Origin: an uncultured Naasia sp.
Lineage (GTDB): Bacteria; Actinomycetota; Actinomycetes; Actinomycetales; Microbacteriaceae
Direction of reading: 5' to 3'
DNA: 64,000 bases
NCBI GenBank assembly: GCA_913778905.1
Contig: CAJYYA010000016.1
Span: forward strand, 62,001-126,000
In this document: positions 8,259 through 17,460 of the stretch, in pieces
How the letters are laid out: every line of letters begins with the position of its first letter
Position numbering within the stretch: position 1 is the first letter of the stretch
The notes under the pieces: model-generated
Seen by the model: the letters and a program-made list of their open reading frames with translations, nothing else
Databases searched by the model: none
Told to the model about the DNA's origin: nothing
Position numbers and translations under genes: made by a program

Positions 8259-9716
8259 GTGAAGCGCCTGGCACCCGACCGACTCGCGGTCGGCGCCGTC
8301 ATCTCCGTTCTGGCCGTTCTGACGAGCGGCTGCGCTGCTGATCCGCTCACCCCGGGGCCTGCCGCAGAGGCACCCGGAGCACCCGTCCCGAGCGCGACCT
8401 TCTCCATCGATCCGACGACCGTTCCCGGCCTCGAAGCGCGCAGGCTGGTCCGTTCCGGCACGAACCCGTTGACGGTCGAGACGCTGCACCTCGACGGCGC
8501 GACAGAGCTCGATCAGGCCCTCGACACCCTGACGCTCGCGACCATCGACCGTTTTCTGGCCGGTCGCTCGGCGGCCCGATACGAGCCGCACCTGGCTCCA
8601 TGGGGCCTCGCGGTCGACGCGGACGGCACACTGCCGACCGACTCGAGCGGCCTCGTCACGTCGACCGACCTGGTGGCCGCGGCGGGGAGCATCCTGGGGT
8701 TCCGTGTCACCGCCACGGAAGACGGCGCGATCGTGTCCGACACCGTCGTCTATTGGGACGAAACGACCCGGACCCTGACCCCGGCAGCGGATCTGGTGCC
8801 CGAAGCCGAGCGCGCCGAGCTGACCTCCGCTTTCGGTGAGGACGGGGGCGTCTCGCTCGACTCCCTCGCGTTCGCCGCCGACGGATCCGCGAGCGTCCGC
8901 GTCCCCGGCGATACGACCGAGACCTCGCTGACCCTCCCGGCCGAGCGCATAGCCCCCTTCCTCACCGACGCGGGACGCGCCGTTCAGTCCGCCGTCGGGT
9001 CATCGGCCGCGTTCGAGCCGTCCTCGAACGCCTCGACTGCGCAGCCGTACGTGCCGTGCGCGCTCATCGCCTGCGTCGCCCTGACCTTCGACGACGGCCC
9101 CTCGCCCGACACGACGCCGGGGCTCCTCGACCTGCTGAAGGACGAGGGCGTGCACGCCACCTTCTTCGTGGAGGGCCGGTGGGCTCAGGCGTACCCCGAC
9201 CTCGTCCGACGCGAGGTCGCCGAGGGACACTCGGTCGAGAACCACACGTGGGATCACCCGGATCTCGCGACCCTCCCCGCCGACCAGGTGGCCGCGCAGA
9301 TCCAGAGCACCGACCAGGCGATCGAAGCGGCGGGCGTCCCTGCTCCGACGTTCATCCGCGCGCCCTACGGCAGCGCAGGCGGCGCGGTCGCGCAGACGGT
9401 CGACAAGCCACTCGTCTTCTGGAGCATCGACGCATTCGACTGGCGGGACCAGCAGCCGGGCGTTTTCGTCCCCCGGCTGCTCGACGGCCTCGAACCGGGC
9501 GGCATCGCGCTCATGCACGACATCTACCCCTCGACCGTCGAAGGACAGCGCCTGCTCATCGGGACGTTGAGAGACCGCGGGTACACATTCGTCACCGTCC
9601 CCCAGCTCTTCGCCGGAGTGCCGACGCAAGCGGGCACGACCTACGGCTGCCTCGGCGACGGTCTCGCAGCGACCGGGCCGGCCTGCACGGTGTCGCCCGT
9701 CAGCCGCACGCAGTGA
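8259..9716 (+). CDS. Polysaccharide deacetylase (NodB domain) lipoprotein
   Basis: 485 residues, starting with GTG at 8259. The N-terminus carries a lipoprotein signal with lipobox LTSGC (Cys about residue 27), so the protein is tethered to the outer face of the membrane. A region of about 230 residues resembling the RsiV/DUF3298-like N-terminal part of actinobacterial deacetylases precedes the NodB domain (about 265-460). NodB motifs are TFDDGPS (motif 1, catalytic and metal Asp), HTWDHPDL (metal His), RAPYG (motif 3), IDAFDWR (motif 4) and LMHDIYPST (motif 5 His). All catalytic residues appear present. The likely substrate is N-acetylated peptidoglycan or another wall glycan. The 3' end overlaps the convergent membrane-protein gene by 17 bp. 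Confidence 0.88.
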   Translation: MKRLAPDRLAVGAVISVLAVLTSGCAADPLTPGPAAEAPGAPVPSATFSIDPTTVPGLEARRLVRSGTNPLTVETLHLDGATELDQALDTLTLATIDRFLAGRSAARYEPHLAPWGLAVDADGTLPTDSSGLVTSTDLVAAAGSILGFRVTATEDGAIVSDTVVYWDETTRTLTPAADLVPEAERAELTSAFGEDGGVSLDSLAFAADGSASVRVPGDTTETSLTLPAERIAPFLTDAGRAVQSAVGSSAAFEPSSNASTAQPYVPCALIACVALTFDDGPSPDTTPGLLDLLKDEGVHATFFVEGRWAQAYPDLVRREVAEGHSVENHTWDHPDLATLPADQVAAQIQSTDQAIEAAGVPAPTFIRAPYGSAGGAVAQTVDKPLVFWSIDAFDWRDQQPGVFVPRLLDGLEPGGIALMHDIYPSTVEGQRLLIGTLRDRGYTFVTVPQLFAGVPTQAGTTYGCLGDGLAATGPACTVSPVSRTQ

Positions 9717-11682
9717 TCCGGTAGAGCGCCGCGTCGCCTTCGCGATCCACCTCGGTCACCGCCGACGACGAATCGAGCCCGTCGAGTCCCGGGTAGTTCT
9801 CGGTGCCCGGATTGACCTCGAGGTAGGGGCCGAAGTCGAGCACCCAGCGGACGCCCGTCCGCTGCAATGCCGAGCAGACGTCGGGGTCCGACGCTGCGTC
9901 GCGGAGATGCTCGTCGATGATGCGCTGGTCGACCGACGGACTGTAGAGCAGGTGCTGTGTCAGCACGCGGCGTCCGGTGAACGCGTAGGCGAGTGCCGAT
10001 CCGTCCCACGGGTTGTCGGCGATGACGTCGCCGGACGGTACCTCCTCGGCGAGACGCCCCAGCAGAGTGAGCTCGTTCGGGGTGATCAGGACGGACTCGT
10101 CGTCGAGTCGGTACCCCCTCTGCGTGAGCGAGACGTCGCGCGTGACGATGGCCTGCGACGAGGGGATCAGCGCGGCGAGCAGGATCGCGGCCGCGATGAG
10201 CCGGGCCCTGTCAGCCGGGAACGCCGGGCCACGCCGCCGGTGCAGGATCAGCACGAGACGACGGATGAGGAGATCCGCGCCCACCGCGGCGGCGACCGTG
10301 GCGACGATCACGAGGAGAGGGGCGACCCGGAACGGGTCCTCGTACCAGGGCCCCACGAGCACCGTGCGGAACGTCGAGCGCGGAACGCCCGAGACCGTGA
10401 TGAACAGCAGAGCGGCGACGGCATACGACGCGACGAACCATCGCAGCTGTCGTCGGAGGAGGCAGCCGAGCAGTCCGATCAGCAGCAGGACGACGATGAC
10501 GACGGGCGGGAATCCGCCGATGGGGATGTTCGCCGCCGTGGTGAGCACCGCCTGGAGGAATGTGCGAGGCGTATCCCATCCTCCGAAGCCGTTCTTCGGC
10601 CGGAGGACGTACCAGATCACGCCCACGAAGCAGACGACGCCGAGCATCGTGAGCGTCGGAGCGAGGGTGCTCAGCCCGGCCGCCCGCCGGTGACGCCGCC
10701 AGTCCAGGAGGCCGGCGAACGCGGCGGGTACTGCGAGTGCGACGACGAAGACGATGACGCTCGCATGCGCGAGCGCCAGCCCGACACAGGCCCCGAGCAC
10801 CAGGATCGCGTTGCGCAGGCGGTCGCGCTGAGCCTCCCGCGTCGTGCGACAGACGAGAACGACCACGGCCAGCACGCCTGGCGCCAAGGCGGTGCCGTAG
10901 AAGAAGGGGAAGACGACGCCCCAGTCGAGCAGACGCAGGGGGAAGGTTCCGGACCCGGCCGCCAGGGCGCCGGCGGCGAGGAGAGCGTAGGGACGCGGAC
11001 CGGCGACCGCTCTGACGAGCGCCACGCAGCCCAGGGGCCAGACGACCGACGCGACGACCAGATCGACGGCGCTGACCGCGAAGGGGATCTGCTCGAGACC
11101 GGAACGGCTCACGATCTGGGCGACGGCGCCCGCGAGGTCGTGCCAGGCCGCCGGATAGAAGGAGAGGATCCCGCTCTCGCCCATGAACGACCCCATGGTC
11201 AGCGAAGATCCGGACCCGTCGAACGCCCGGCGGACGGCGTTGAGGTGGAAGACGACGTCGAAGTTCTGCGAGAAGTTCGCGGGCCCGATGAGGCCTTGAG
11301 AGACGCGCCAGGCCAGCAGCACCGTCCCGATACCGAGACCGCCCCAGAAAGCGGCGGCCACTCGCCGATTCCGTCGCTGGCGGAGAACCGCACGAGGCTC
11401 GGGGCGGAGGGCCGGGACAAGACGTCGGGCCAGCAATCCCAGTGCGGCGAGCAAGGCTGTGAGAGCAGCGGCGACCAAGGCGATGGAATGCACGGCGAGC
11501 GCCTCGCCGGCGATCGCCGCCACACCGACCACGGCAGCCGACACAGCGGGCACCAGTCCCAGCATCACCAGGCCGCGACCGCCGAGCGATCGGACGATCA
11601 GGAGGCCCGGGATGAAGATGAGCGCGAACGCCGTGAGAATCTCCGGTATCGCCAGCCACCAAGGGTAGTCGGCGACATTCAC
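9700..11682 (-). CDS. Large polytopic membrane protein, DUF6541-like
   Basis: About 660 residues, mostly hydrophobic, with more than ten predicted membrane segments. GTG at 11682 (MNVADYPWWLAIP) is preferred over the upstream frame extension, which lacks a plausible ribosome site. The N-terminal half is membrane-embedded, with FSQNFDVVFHLNAVRRAFD in a loop and GILSFYPAAWHDLA after it. This resembles the acidic first-loop arrangement of GT-C type glycosyltransferases and DUF6541 proteins of actinobacteria. The C-terminal about 150 residues form an extracytoplasmic domain. It is likely involved in transfer of lipid-linked sugars to wall polymers; this is inference from fold type and from the neighbouring GtrA and deacetylase genes. 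It is divergent from gtrA. Confidence 0.7.
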   Translation of the reverse strand: MNVADYPWWLAIPEILTAFALIFIPGLLIVRSLGGRGLVMLGLVPAVSAAVVGVAAIAGEALAVHSIALVAAALTALLAALGLLARRLVPALRPEPRAVLRQRRNRRVAAAFWGGLGIGTVLLAWRVSQGLIGPANFSQNFDVVFHLNAVRRAFDGSGSSLTMGSFMGESGILSFYPAAWHDLAGAVAQIVSRSGLEQIPFAVSAVDLVVASVVWPLGCVALVRAVAGPRPYALLAAGALAAGSGTFPLRLLDWGVVFPFFYGTALAPGVLAVVVLVCRTTREAQRDRLRNAILVLGACVGLALAHASVIVFVVALAVPAAFAGLLDWRRHRRAAGLSTLAPTLTMLGVVCFVGVIWYVLRPKNGFGGWDTPRTFLQAVLTTAANIPIGGFPPVVIVVLLLIGLLGCLLRRQLRWFVASYAVAALLFITVSGVPRSTFRTVLVGPWYEDPFRVAPLLVIVATVAAAVGADLLIRRLVLILHRRRGPAFPADRARLIAAAILLAALIPSSQAIVTRDVSLTQRGYRLDDESVLITPNELTLLGRLAEEVPSGDVIADNPWDGSALAYAFTGRRVLTQHLLYSPSVDQRIIDEHLRDAASDPDVCSALQRTGVRWVLDFGPYLEVNPGTENYPGLDGLDSSSAVTEVDREGDAALYRITACG

Positions 11683-11732
11683 ATGCTGATCTTGGCATGC
11701 CGGTGTGGTGGCGGGATGCTGCGAGTGCAACG

Positions 11733-12191
11733 ATGTCGACCGTGACGATCCGTCAGAACCGGTTGCCGAAGAGCCTGCTCGCGCCGGCCGTGATCCCGAC
11801 GGCCTTCCGCTACTTGCTCGTCGGCGGGGTCGCCTTCTCCTTCGACGTCGCCCTGCTCGCGCTCTTCCACGACATCATCGGCTGGCCTCTCGAGCCCAGC
11901 ACGGCGACGGCGTTCGTGATCAGCTTCTTCGCGACGTTCGCGTTGCAGCGCACGCTCACATTCAGGACGACGGCGAACCCCTTGATCAGCCTGATCAAAT
12001 ACGGGTCTCTCGTCGGGTTCAACACCGTTGCCGTGACCACCATCGTCAGCTTCATCGCCTCGACGGGCGCTCCGTGGCTGGTGGGCAAGATCATCGCCGT
12101 CACGGTGACGACGACGTGGAACTTCTTCGCCTACCGCTACTGGATCTTCTCGCGCCGCAGCGCGGGTGCTGCTCCCGCGGCGGACGACTAG
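11733..12191 (+). CDS. GtrA family membrane protein
   Basis: About 152 residues from ATG 11733 (MSTVTIRQNR); an in-frame ATG at 11697 would add 12 residues. It has four hydrophobic helices typical of GtrA/DPMS domain proteins (FRYLLVGGVAFSFDVALLAL, TAFVISFFATFALQRTLTF, a central FNTVAV helix and TTTWNFFAYRYWIF). The family's FxxxR and WNFxxxRxWxF signatures are present. GtrA proteins help move polyprenyl-phosphate-linked sugars across the membrane for wall glycan modification. This fits the divergent DUF6541-like gene, which shares the short intergenic region. It converges on the acyl-CoA dehydrogenase gene, 8 bp away. Confidence 0.85.
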   Translation: MSTVTIRQNRLPKSLLAPAVIPTAFRYLLVGGVAFSFDVALLALFHDIIGWPLEPSTATAFVISFFATFALQRTLTFRTTANPLISLIKYGSLVGFNTVAVTTIVSFIASTGAPWLVGKIIAVTVTTTWNFFAYRYWIFSRRSAGAAPAADD

Positions 12192-12199
12192 GACGCCGC

Positions 12200-13390
12200 T
12201 CAGGAGAAGGCGGCGATGCCCGTCAGGGCGCGGCCCAGGATGAGGGCGTGGATGTCGTCCGTGCCTTCATAGGTGCGGACGGCCTCGAGGTTGGCCATGT
12301 GGCGCATGACGGGGAACTCGTTCGTCACGCCGTCACCGCCGAGCATCGCCCGCGTGGTGCCCGCGATACGAATGGCCTCGCGCACGTTGTTGAGCTTGCC
12401 CACGCTGATCTGAGTGGGTGTGAGCGCCCCGGCATCCTTCTGTCGGCCGAGGTGCAGCGCGAGCAGCGCGCCCTTCTCGTACTCGAGGAGCATGTCAGCC
12501 AGCTTCTGCTGCGTGATCTGGAAGCGGCCGATCGCGCCACCGAAGACCTCCCGGCTGAGCGAGCGGCCGATCGCGACCTGCAGGCAGGTGCGCGCCGCCC
12601 CCATGACGCCCCAGACGATCCCGTAGCGGGCCTCGTTGAGGCAGGAGAACGGTCCGCGGAGCCCCACGACCGACGCGAGACGCGCCGACTCGGGCACGCG
12701 CACCGCGTCGAGCACGATGTCGCACTGGATGGAGGCGCGCATCGCGAGCTTGCCCTGGATGGGCGTCGCCTCGAAGCCGGGGGTATCGGTGGGGACGATG
12801 AACCCCATGACGCCCTCATCGGTGTTCGCCCAGATGACGGCGACACCGGCGATGCTGGCGAGTCCGATCCAGCGCTTCGACCCGGTGATGACCCAGTCGG
12901 AGCCGTCCCGCACCGCGCGGGTACGCATCGACGCGGGGTCGCTACCGCCGTCGGGTTCGGTGAGACCGAAGCACCCGATGACCTCGCCGCTCGCCATGCG
13001 GGGCAGCCACTCGTTCTTCTGCTCCTCCGAGCCGAACTTCGAGATCGCGCTCATCGCGAGCGACCCCTGCACGGAGACGAAGGTGCGCCATCCGCTGTCG
13101 GCGGCCTCGAGCTCGAGGCAGACCGCGCCGTAGGCGGTCGCACTGGCGCCCGCGCAGCCGTATCCCTGGATGTGCATGCCGAGCAGGCCCTCGGCTGCGA
13201 TCAGCGGAATGAGCTCCTCGCGGAAGTGACGGGCTTCGAAGTCGTCCTCGATGACGGGCATGATCTGCTCGCGCGCGACGCGACGGGCGCGCTGCTGCCA
13301 GCCGCGCTCCTCCTCGGTGAGAAGGGCGTCGAAGTCGAAGGCCGAGGCGAGGGCGGTTTCGCCGGTGGCGAGGAGGTCGAGAGTGGACAT
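12200..13390 (-). CDS. gcdH: Acyl-CoA dehydrogenase, glutaryl-CoA dehydrogenase type
   Basis: 396 residues from ATG 13390 (MSTLDLLATGE). Several blocks are those of glutaryl-CoA dehydrogenase: GYGCAGASATAYG, CFGLTEPDGGSDP, GPFSCLNEARYGIVWGVMGAA, QKLADMLLE and NLEAVRTYEGTDDIHALILGRALTG. The last contains the catalytic-base glutamate of the family. GcdH oxidises and decarboxylates glutaryl-CoA to crotonyl-CoA using FAD and an electron-transfer flavoprotein. It is the last gene of the catabolic island, 40 bp after a CoA-transferase that could supply its acyl-CoA. A related dicarboxyl-CoA substrate cannot be excluded. It lies in the same orientation and probably the same transcript as the genes upstream. 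Confidence 0.85.
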   Translation of the reverse strand: MSTLDLLATGETALASAFDFDALLTEEERGWQQRARRVAREQIMPVIEDDFEARHFREELIPLIAAEGLLGMHIQGYGCAGASATAYGAVCLELEAADSGWRTFVSVQGSLAMSAISKFGSEEQKNEWLPRMASGEVIGCFGLTEPDGGSDPASMRTRAVRDGSDWVITGSKRWIGLASIAGVAVIWANTDEGVMGFIVPTDTPGFEATPIQGKLAMRASIQCDIVLDAVRVPESARLASVVGLRGPFSCLNEARYGIVWGVMGAARTCLQVAIGRSLSREVFGGAIGRFQITQQKLADMLLEYEKGALLALHLGRQKDAGALTPTQISVGKLNNVREAIRIAGTTRAMLGGDGVTNEFPVMRHMANLEAVRTYEGTDDIHALILGRALTGIAAFS

Positions 13391-13430
13391 GCTCTGCTTT
13401 CTACGGTTCTGCGAGGGGAGAAGGGGCGCG

Positions 13431-14540
13431 TCAGGCGCGCGGTTCGGCGAGCGACGGAGGCGCGGATCGATAGACCGCAGGGGTCGCGCTGAGCGAGATG
13501 GGGTTGCTGACCGAGCGGTGGCCGTCGATCTCGACAACCGGGTTCAGGCCGAGCCGCTCGGCGAGTGCGAATGCGCCGTCGAGGGAGTTGATCGGCCCGA
13601 CGGGCACGCGGCGGGCACCGAGACGCTCGACCCACTCGTCGGCGGATGCGGTCGCGAGCCGAGCGGTGAGGATCTCGGTGAGAGCGGGCCGGTTCGCGAC
13701 GCGCGCGTGGTTGGTCGCGAAGCGCTCGTCGGAGCCGAGCTCGGGGACGCCCAGCTCGGCGGCGAGCTCGCGGAACTGCACATCGGTGCCGACCGCGAGG
13801 GCCAGCGGCCGATCGGCGGTGGGCAGCACCTCGTAGGGCGCGATGGAGGGGTGAGCGTTGCCCATGGCGCGCGGCACGACGCCGGCGCCGAGGTACGCGC
13901 CCGCCTGATTGACGAGTCCCGACAGGAGGCTCGAGAGCAGGTTGACTTCGACGTGCTGTCCCTCCCCCGTCTCGCTGCGCGCGATGACGGCGGCGAGGAT
14001 CCCGGTGAGTGCGTGGAGCCCGGTGATGACGTCGACGAGGGCCACACCCGTCTTGGTCGGCTGGTCGGGCGACGGTCCGGTCACGCTCATGAGGCCGCCC
14101 ACCGCCTGGATGAGCAGGTCGAAGCCCGGCAGGTGCGCGCCCGCCCCGGCACCGAATCCGGTGATCGAGCAGTAGACGAGACGCGGGTTGAGCTCGCGCA
14201 CCGCGTCGTAGCCGAGCCCGATCCCGTCGAGGTAGCCGGCGCGGAAGTTCTCGACCAGGACGTCGGCGCCGCGGATGAGCTCGCGCACCTCCTCGACTCC
14301 GGCGGGCGTGCCGAGGTCGATGGAGCGGGCGCGCTTGTTGCGGTTGACCGATCCGAAGTACGTCGACGTGCCGGCCGCGTCGACGGGCGGCGCCCATTCG
14401 CGCGTCTCGTCGCCGATGCCCGGGCGCTCGATCTTGATGACCTCGGCGCCGAGGTCGCCGAGCAGCATCGTGGCGTAAGGTCCCGCGAGCACGCGGGAGA
14501 GATCGACGACGACGAGGCCGTCGAGTGCGGATCGGGTCAT
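13431..14540 (-). CDS. CaiB/BaiF family (class III) CoA-transferase
   Basis: 369 residues. Family features include LVVVDLSRVLAGPYATMLLGDLGA with downstream VIKIERP (N-terminal Rossmann part), NKRARSIDL, DVLVENFRAG (catalytic Asp region), YCSITGFG, PGFDLLIQAVGGLMSVTG and GEGQHVEVNLLSSLLS. Such enzymes move CoA from a donor such as succinyl-CoA to a carboxylic acid. Being placed directly before a glutaryl-CoA-dehydrogenase-like gene, it most plausibly activates glutarate or a similar dicarboxylate, as SUGCT does. Its start overlaps the end of the upstream aldehyde dehydrogenase by 4 bp (ATGA), indicating translational coupling. Confidence 0.88.
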   Translation of the reverse strand: MTRSALDGLVVVDLSRVLAGPYATMLLGDLGAEVIKIERPGIGDETREWAPPVDAAGTSTYFGSVNRNKRARSIDLGTPAGVEEVRELIRGADVLVENFRAGYLDGIGLGYDAVRELNPRLVYCSITGFGAGAGAHLPGFDLLIQAVGGLMSVTGPSPDQPTKTGVALVDVITGLHALTGILAAVIARSETGEGQHVEVNLLSSLLSGLVNQAGAYLGAGVVPRAMGNAHPSIAPYEVLPTADRPLALAVGTDVQFRELAAELGVPELGSDERFATNHARVANRPALTEILTARLATASADEWVERLGARRVPVGPINSLDGAFALAERLGLNPVVEIDGHRSVSNPISLSATPAVYRSAPPSLAEPRA

Positions 14541-16009
14541 GCCGTCCCTCTGAGGTAGACCGTGGTGGTGGACGTGTAGAAGTCACGCGCCGCCTGGCCC
14601 TGCTCGCGGGGTCCGAAGGCGCTGCCCTTCGATCCTCCGAAGGGTACGTGGGGATCGGCCCCCGCGGTCTCCGAGTTGACGTGCAGCATGCCGACGTCGA
14701 GTCGGTCGATCGACTCGAGCGCCGTGCCGAGGTCGGTCGTGAAGACGGCCGCGGACAATCCGAACGGACCGGCGTCGGCGAGATCGAACGCCTCGTCGGC
14801 GCTCCCCACGCGGTGGGCGGCGAGCACGGGGCCGAACAGCTCCTCGCGCCACAGGAAGTCGTCGGCGCCCTGCACCTCGAGGATCGCGGGCCGCACGAAG
14901 TGGCCGTCCCCGTCGGCGTCGTCGATGAGCGGACGTGAGGTCAGCACGCGGGCGCCCTCGGCGAGCGCGGTGTCGACGCCTGAGGCGATGGCGCCGCGCG
15001 CGTAGCCCGAGACGACGGGCCCGAGGCGGGTGCCCTCGGCGAGTGGGTCGCCCACGACGAGTTCGTCGGCACGAGCGGTGAGCAGGGCGAGCAGGTCGTC
15101 GGCGACCGCGTCGACCACGACGAGCCGTGAGGTGGCGGTGCACTTCTGGCCCGAGGAGTTGAAGGCGCCGGCGAGGATCTGACCGGTCGCGAGCTCGAGA
15201 TCGGCATCGGCCAGGACGACGGCGGCGTTCTTGCCGCCGAGCTCGGCCTGAACCGGCACGCCGCGTCCCGCGCACGACGTCGCGATGGCGCGCCCGACGC
15301 GGGTGGATCCGGTGAAGCTCACTCCATCGATCCCGGCGTGCTCGACCAGCGCCTGGCCGATCTCTCCTTCGCCGAGGACGAGCGACAGCACGCCCGCGGG
15401 CAGGCCGGCCTCGTCCAGCGCCTGCGCGAGACGCATCGCGAGCAGAGGCACGGGATGGGCGGGCTTCCAGACGACCGTGTTGCCGTAGGCGAGCGCGGGC
15501 GCGATCTTCCAGGCCGGGATGGCGATCGGGAAGTTGAACGGCGTGATGAGCGCGACGGTCCCGAGTGGGCGGCGGGTCACCATGATCCGCTCGCCGCGGC
15601 GGGGCGACGAGTAGAGGGATCCCGATTCACGATCGGCGTCGGCGCCGTAGTAGTCGAGGATCTGCGCCGCACGGCGTACCTCTCCGATGCCCTCGGGGAG
15701 CGTCTTGCCCTCTTCGCGGGCGAGCTCGGCGCCCCACTCCTCGGCCCGATCGGCGACCAGACGCGAGGCGCGACGCAGCACCGCGCCGCGTTCGTGCGCA
15801 GGCATGGCCGACCAGTCGCGACCCGCCCGGCGCGCGGCCGCGACCGCCGTGTCGACATCCGCGACCGACGCGGCCCTGCCCCGGGCGACGGTCTCGCTCG
15901 GGCGCGCCGGGTTCTCGCTGACGATGTCGTGGCCGGTGCCCTCGCGCCACTCGCCCGCGATGAAGCTGGCGAGATCGACCGCGGACGAGGAGATCATGGA
16001 AGCGGTCAC
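14537..16009 (-). CDS. NAD(P)-dependent aldehyde dehydrogenase (semialdehyde type)
   Basis: 490 residues. ALDH superfamily signatures are ITPFNFPIAIPAWKIAPALAYG (cofactor site), GVSFTGSTRVG, QAELGGKNAAVVL (general-base Glu) and NSSGQKCTATSR (catalytic Cys). The overall pattern is close to 2,5-dioxovalerate/alpha-ketoglutarate-semialdehyde dehydrogenases, with FGGSKGSAFGPREQG near the C-terminus. It would oxidise an omega-semialdehyde to the dicarboxylic acid used by the following CoA-transferase. It overlaps the CoA-transferase start and the preceding aldehyde dehydrogenase stop by 4 bp each, so the three genes form a tightly coupled unit. Confidence 0.88.
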   Translation of the reverse strand: MTASMISSSAVDLASFIAGEWREGTGHDIVSENPARPSETVARGRAASVADVDTAVAAARRAGRDWSAMPAHERGAVLRRASRLVADRAEEWGAELAREEGKTLPEGIGEVRRAAQILDYYGADADRESGSLYSSPRRGERIMVTRRPLGTVALITPFNFPIAIPAWKIAPALAYGNTVVWKPAHPVPLLAMRLAQALDEAGLPAGVLSLVLGEGEIGQALVEHAGIDGVSFTGSTRVGRAIATSCAGRGVPVQAELGGKNAAVVLADADLELATGQILAGAFNSSGQKCTATSRLVVVDAVADDLLALLTARADELVVGDPLAEGTRLGPVVSGYARGAIASGVDTALAEGARVLTSRPLIDDADGDGHFVRPAILEVQGADDFLWREELFGPVLAAHRVGSADEAFDLADAGPFGLSAAVFTTDLGTALESIDRLDVGMLHVNSETAGADPHVPFGGSKGSAFGPREQGQAARDFYTSTTTVYLRGTA

Positions 16010-17460
16010 GGGTGACGCCTCCGCATCCGGATGTGGCGCTGCTGCATGAAGCCGTGCAGGCCCTCGGGGCCGAGTTCGCGGCCGAAGCCCGACATCTTCC
16101 AGCCGCCGAACGGCGCCTGGAGTTCGGTGATGTCGTTGATGTTGACGCCGACACCGCCGGCCTCGATGCGCTCGGCCACCGCCCAGGCACGATCGAGGTC
16201 GCCGCCGAACACGTAGGCCGCGAGGCCCGCGCTGGAGTCGTTGGCGAGGGCTGCGACACCCTCGACACCGATCGCGGCGTCGTAGCGGTGGACCGCGACC
16301 ACGGGCCCGAAGGTCTCCTCGGTCATCACCCGCGTGTGGCGCGGCACCCCGTCGAGGACGGTGGGCTCGAAGAAGCGTCCCGCGTCGTAGGCGCCCCCGG
16401 TGAGGCGCTTGCCGCCCGTGACGAGGCGGGCGCCGTGCGCGAGCGCGTCGGAGATGTGTGCCCCGGCGACCTCCATGACGGCATCCGTCGTGGTCGGGCC
16501 GCCCGTGACACCCGCGTCGACACCGTGGCCGAGGCGAATGCCCTTCGCCTCCGCGGCGACGGCCTCGACGAAGGCGTCGGCGATGCTGTCGGCGACGAGG
16601 ATCCGATTGACCGCGATGCAGATCTGACCCGCGTTGGAGAACGAGCGGCGTGCGGCGGCCGCGGCGGCCTCCGCGATGTCGGCGTCGTCGAGCACGACGA
16701 ACGGGCTGTGCCCGCCGAGTTCGAGCGAGACGCGCTTCATGGTGTCGGCGGCCGATCGCATGATCGCCTGGCCGGTCCGGGTGGACGCGGTGGCCGTGAT
16801 CATCCCGATCCCGGGGTGCGACGACAGGGCTTCACCGGCCTCGAGACCGCCGGGCAGGTCGGCGAGCACCCCGGCGGGCACGCCCGCGTCGTGCAGGCAC
16901 TCGACGACGAGTCCGATCGCGAGGGGCGACTCGAGCGGCGGCTTGACGATGACGGCGTTGCCGCCGGCGAGCGCCGGACCGATCTTCCACGCGTAGAGGT
17001 CGACGGGGTAGTTCCAGGGCACGATGCCCGCGATGACGCCGATGGGAGCCCACTCGACGATCGAGCGGATGTCGGCGCGCAGGCTGGGGCGCATGGTCCC
17101 GCCGACGCGCAGACCCTCCTCCGCGTAGTAGTCGATGACATCGGCGCCGAAGGCGATCTCCTTGACGCTGTCGGGCACGGGCTTGCCCTGCTCGCGGGTC
17201 AGCAGGTCGGCGATCCGGTCGATCCTTTCGCGGATGAGGCTCGCACCGCGGTGCATGATCGCCGCGCGCCGGTCGGCGCCGAGAGCCGCCCACTCGCGCT
17301 GGGCCTTCACGGCGATCTGGACGGCGGTGTCGACGTCCTTGGCCGAGGCGACCGCGGTGGTGCCGACGAGCTCGCCGGTCGCGGGATCGCGGACCTCGAG
17401 GGTCGCGCCGGACTCGGACGCCTGCCAGCGCCCGTCGAGGTAGAGCAGCCGGTCGGTCAC
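16006..17460 (-). CDS. NAD(P)-dependent aldehyde dehydrogenase (second copy in the island)
   Basis: 484 residues, clearly different from the neighbouring ALDH. Signatures are GIVPWNYPVDLYAWKIGPALAGG, ASTRTGQAIM, LELGGHSPFVVLDDADI (general-base Glu) and SNAGQICIAVNRILV (catalytic Cys). The C-terminal PFGGWKMSGFGRELGPEGL is typical of betaine-aldehyde/succinate-semialdehyde/lactaldehyde dehydrogenase branches. Its substrate is unknown; two ALDHs in one operon suggest two successive aldehyde intermediates or a dialdehyde. The start overlaps the SIS gene stop by 4 bp, and the stop overlaps the next ALDH start by 4 bp. Confidence 0.87.
   Translation of the reverse strand: MTDRLLYLDGRWQASESGATLEVRDPATGELVGTTAVASAKDVDTAVQIAVKAQREWAALGADRRAAIMHRGASLIRERIDRIADLLTREQGKPVPDSVKEIAFGADVIDYYAEEGLRVGGTMRPSLRADIRSIVEWAPIGVIAGIVPWNYPVDLYAWKIGPALAGGNAVIVKPPLESPLAIGLVVECLHDAGVPAGVLADLPGGLEAGEALSSHPGIGMITATASTRTGQAIMRSAADTMKRVSLELGGHSPFVVLDDADIAEAAAAAARRSFSNAGQICIAVNRILVADSIADAFVEAVAAEAKGIRLGHGVDAGVTGGPTTTDAVMEVAGAHISDALAHGARLVTGGKRLTGGAYDAGRFFEPTVLDGVPRHTRVMTEETFGPVVAVHRYDAAIGVEGVAALANDSSAGLAAYVFGGDLDRAWAVAERIEAGGVGVNINDITELQAPFGGWKMSGFGRELGPEGLHGFMQQRHIRMRRRHP

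Noticed and set aside
9907-11745. 612-codon open frame on the + strand opposite the DUF6541-like gene
   Set aside because: Composition is Arg/Glu/Asp/Gln-rich with no hydrophobic pattern, the usual mirror of a high-GC membrane-protein gene. The minus strand shows clear transmembrane helices.
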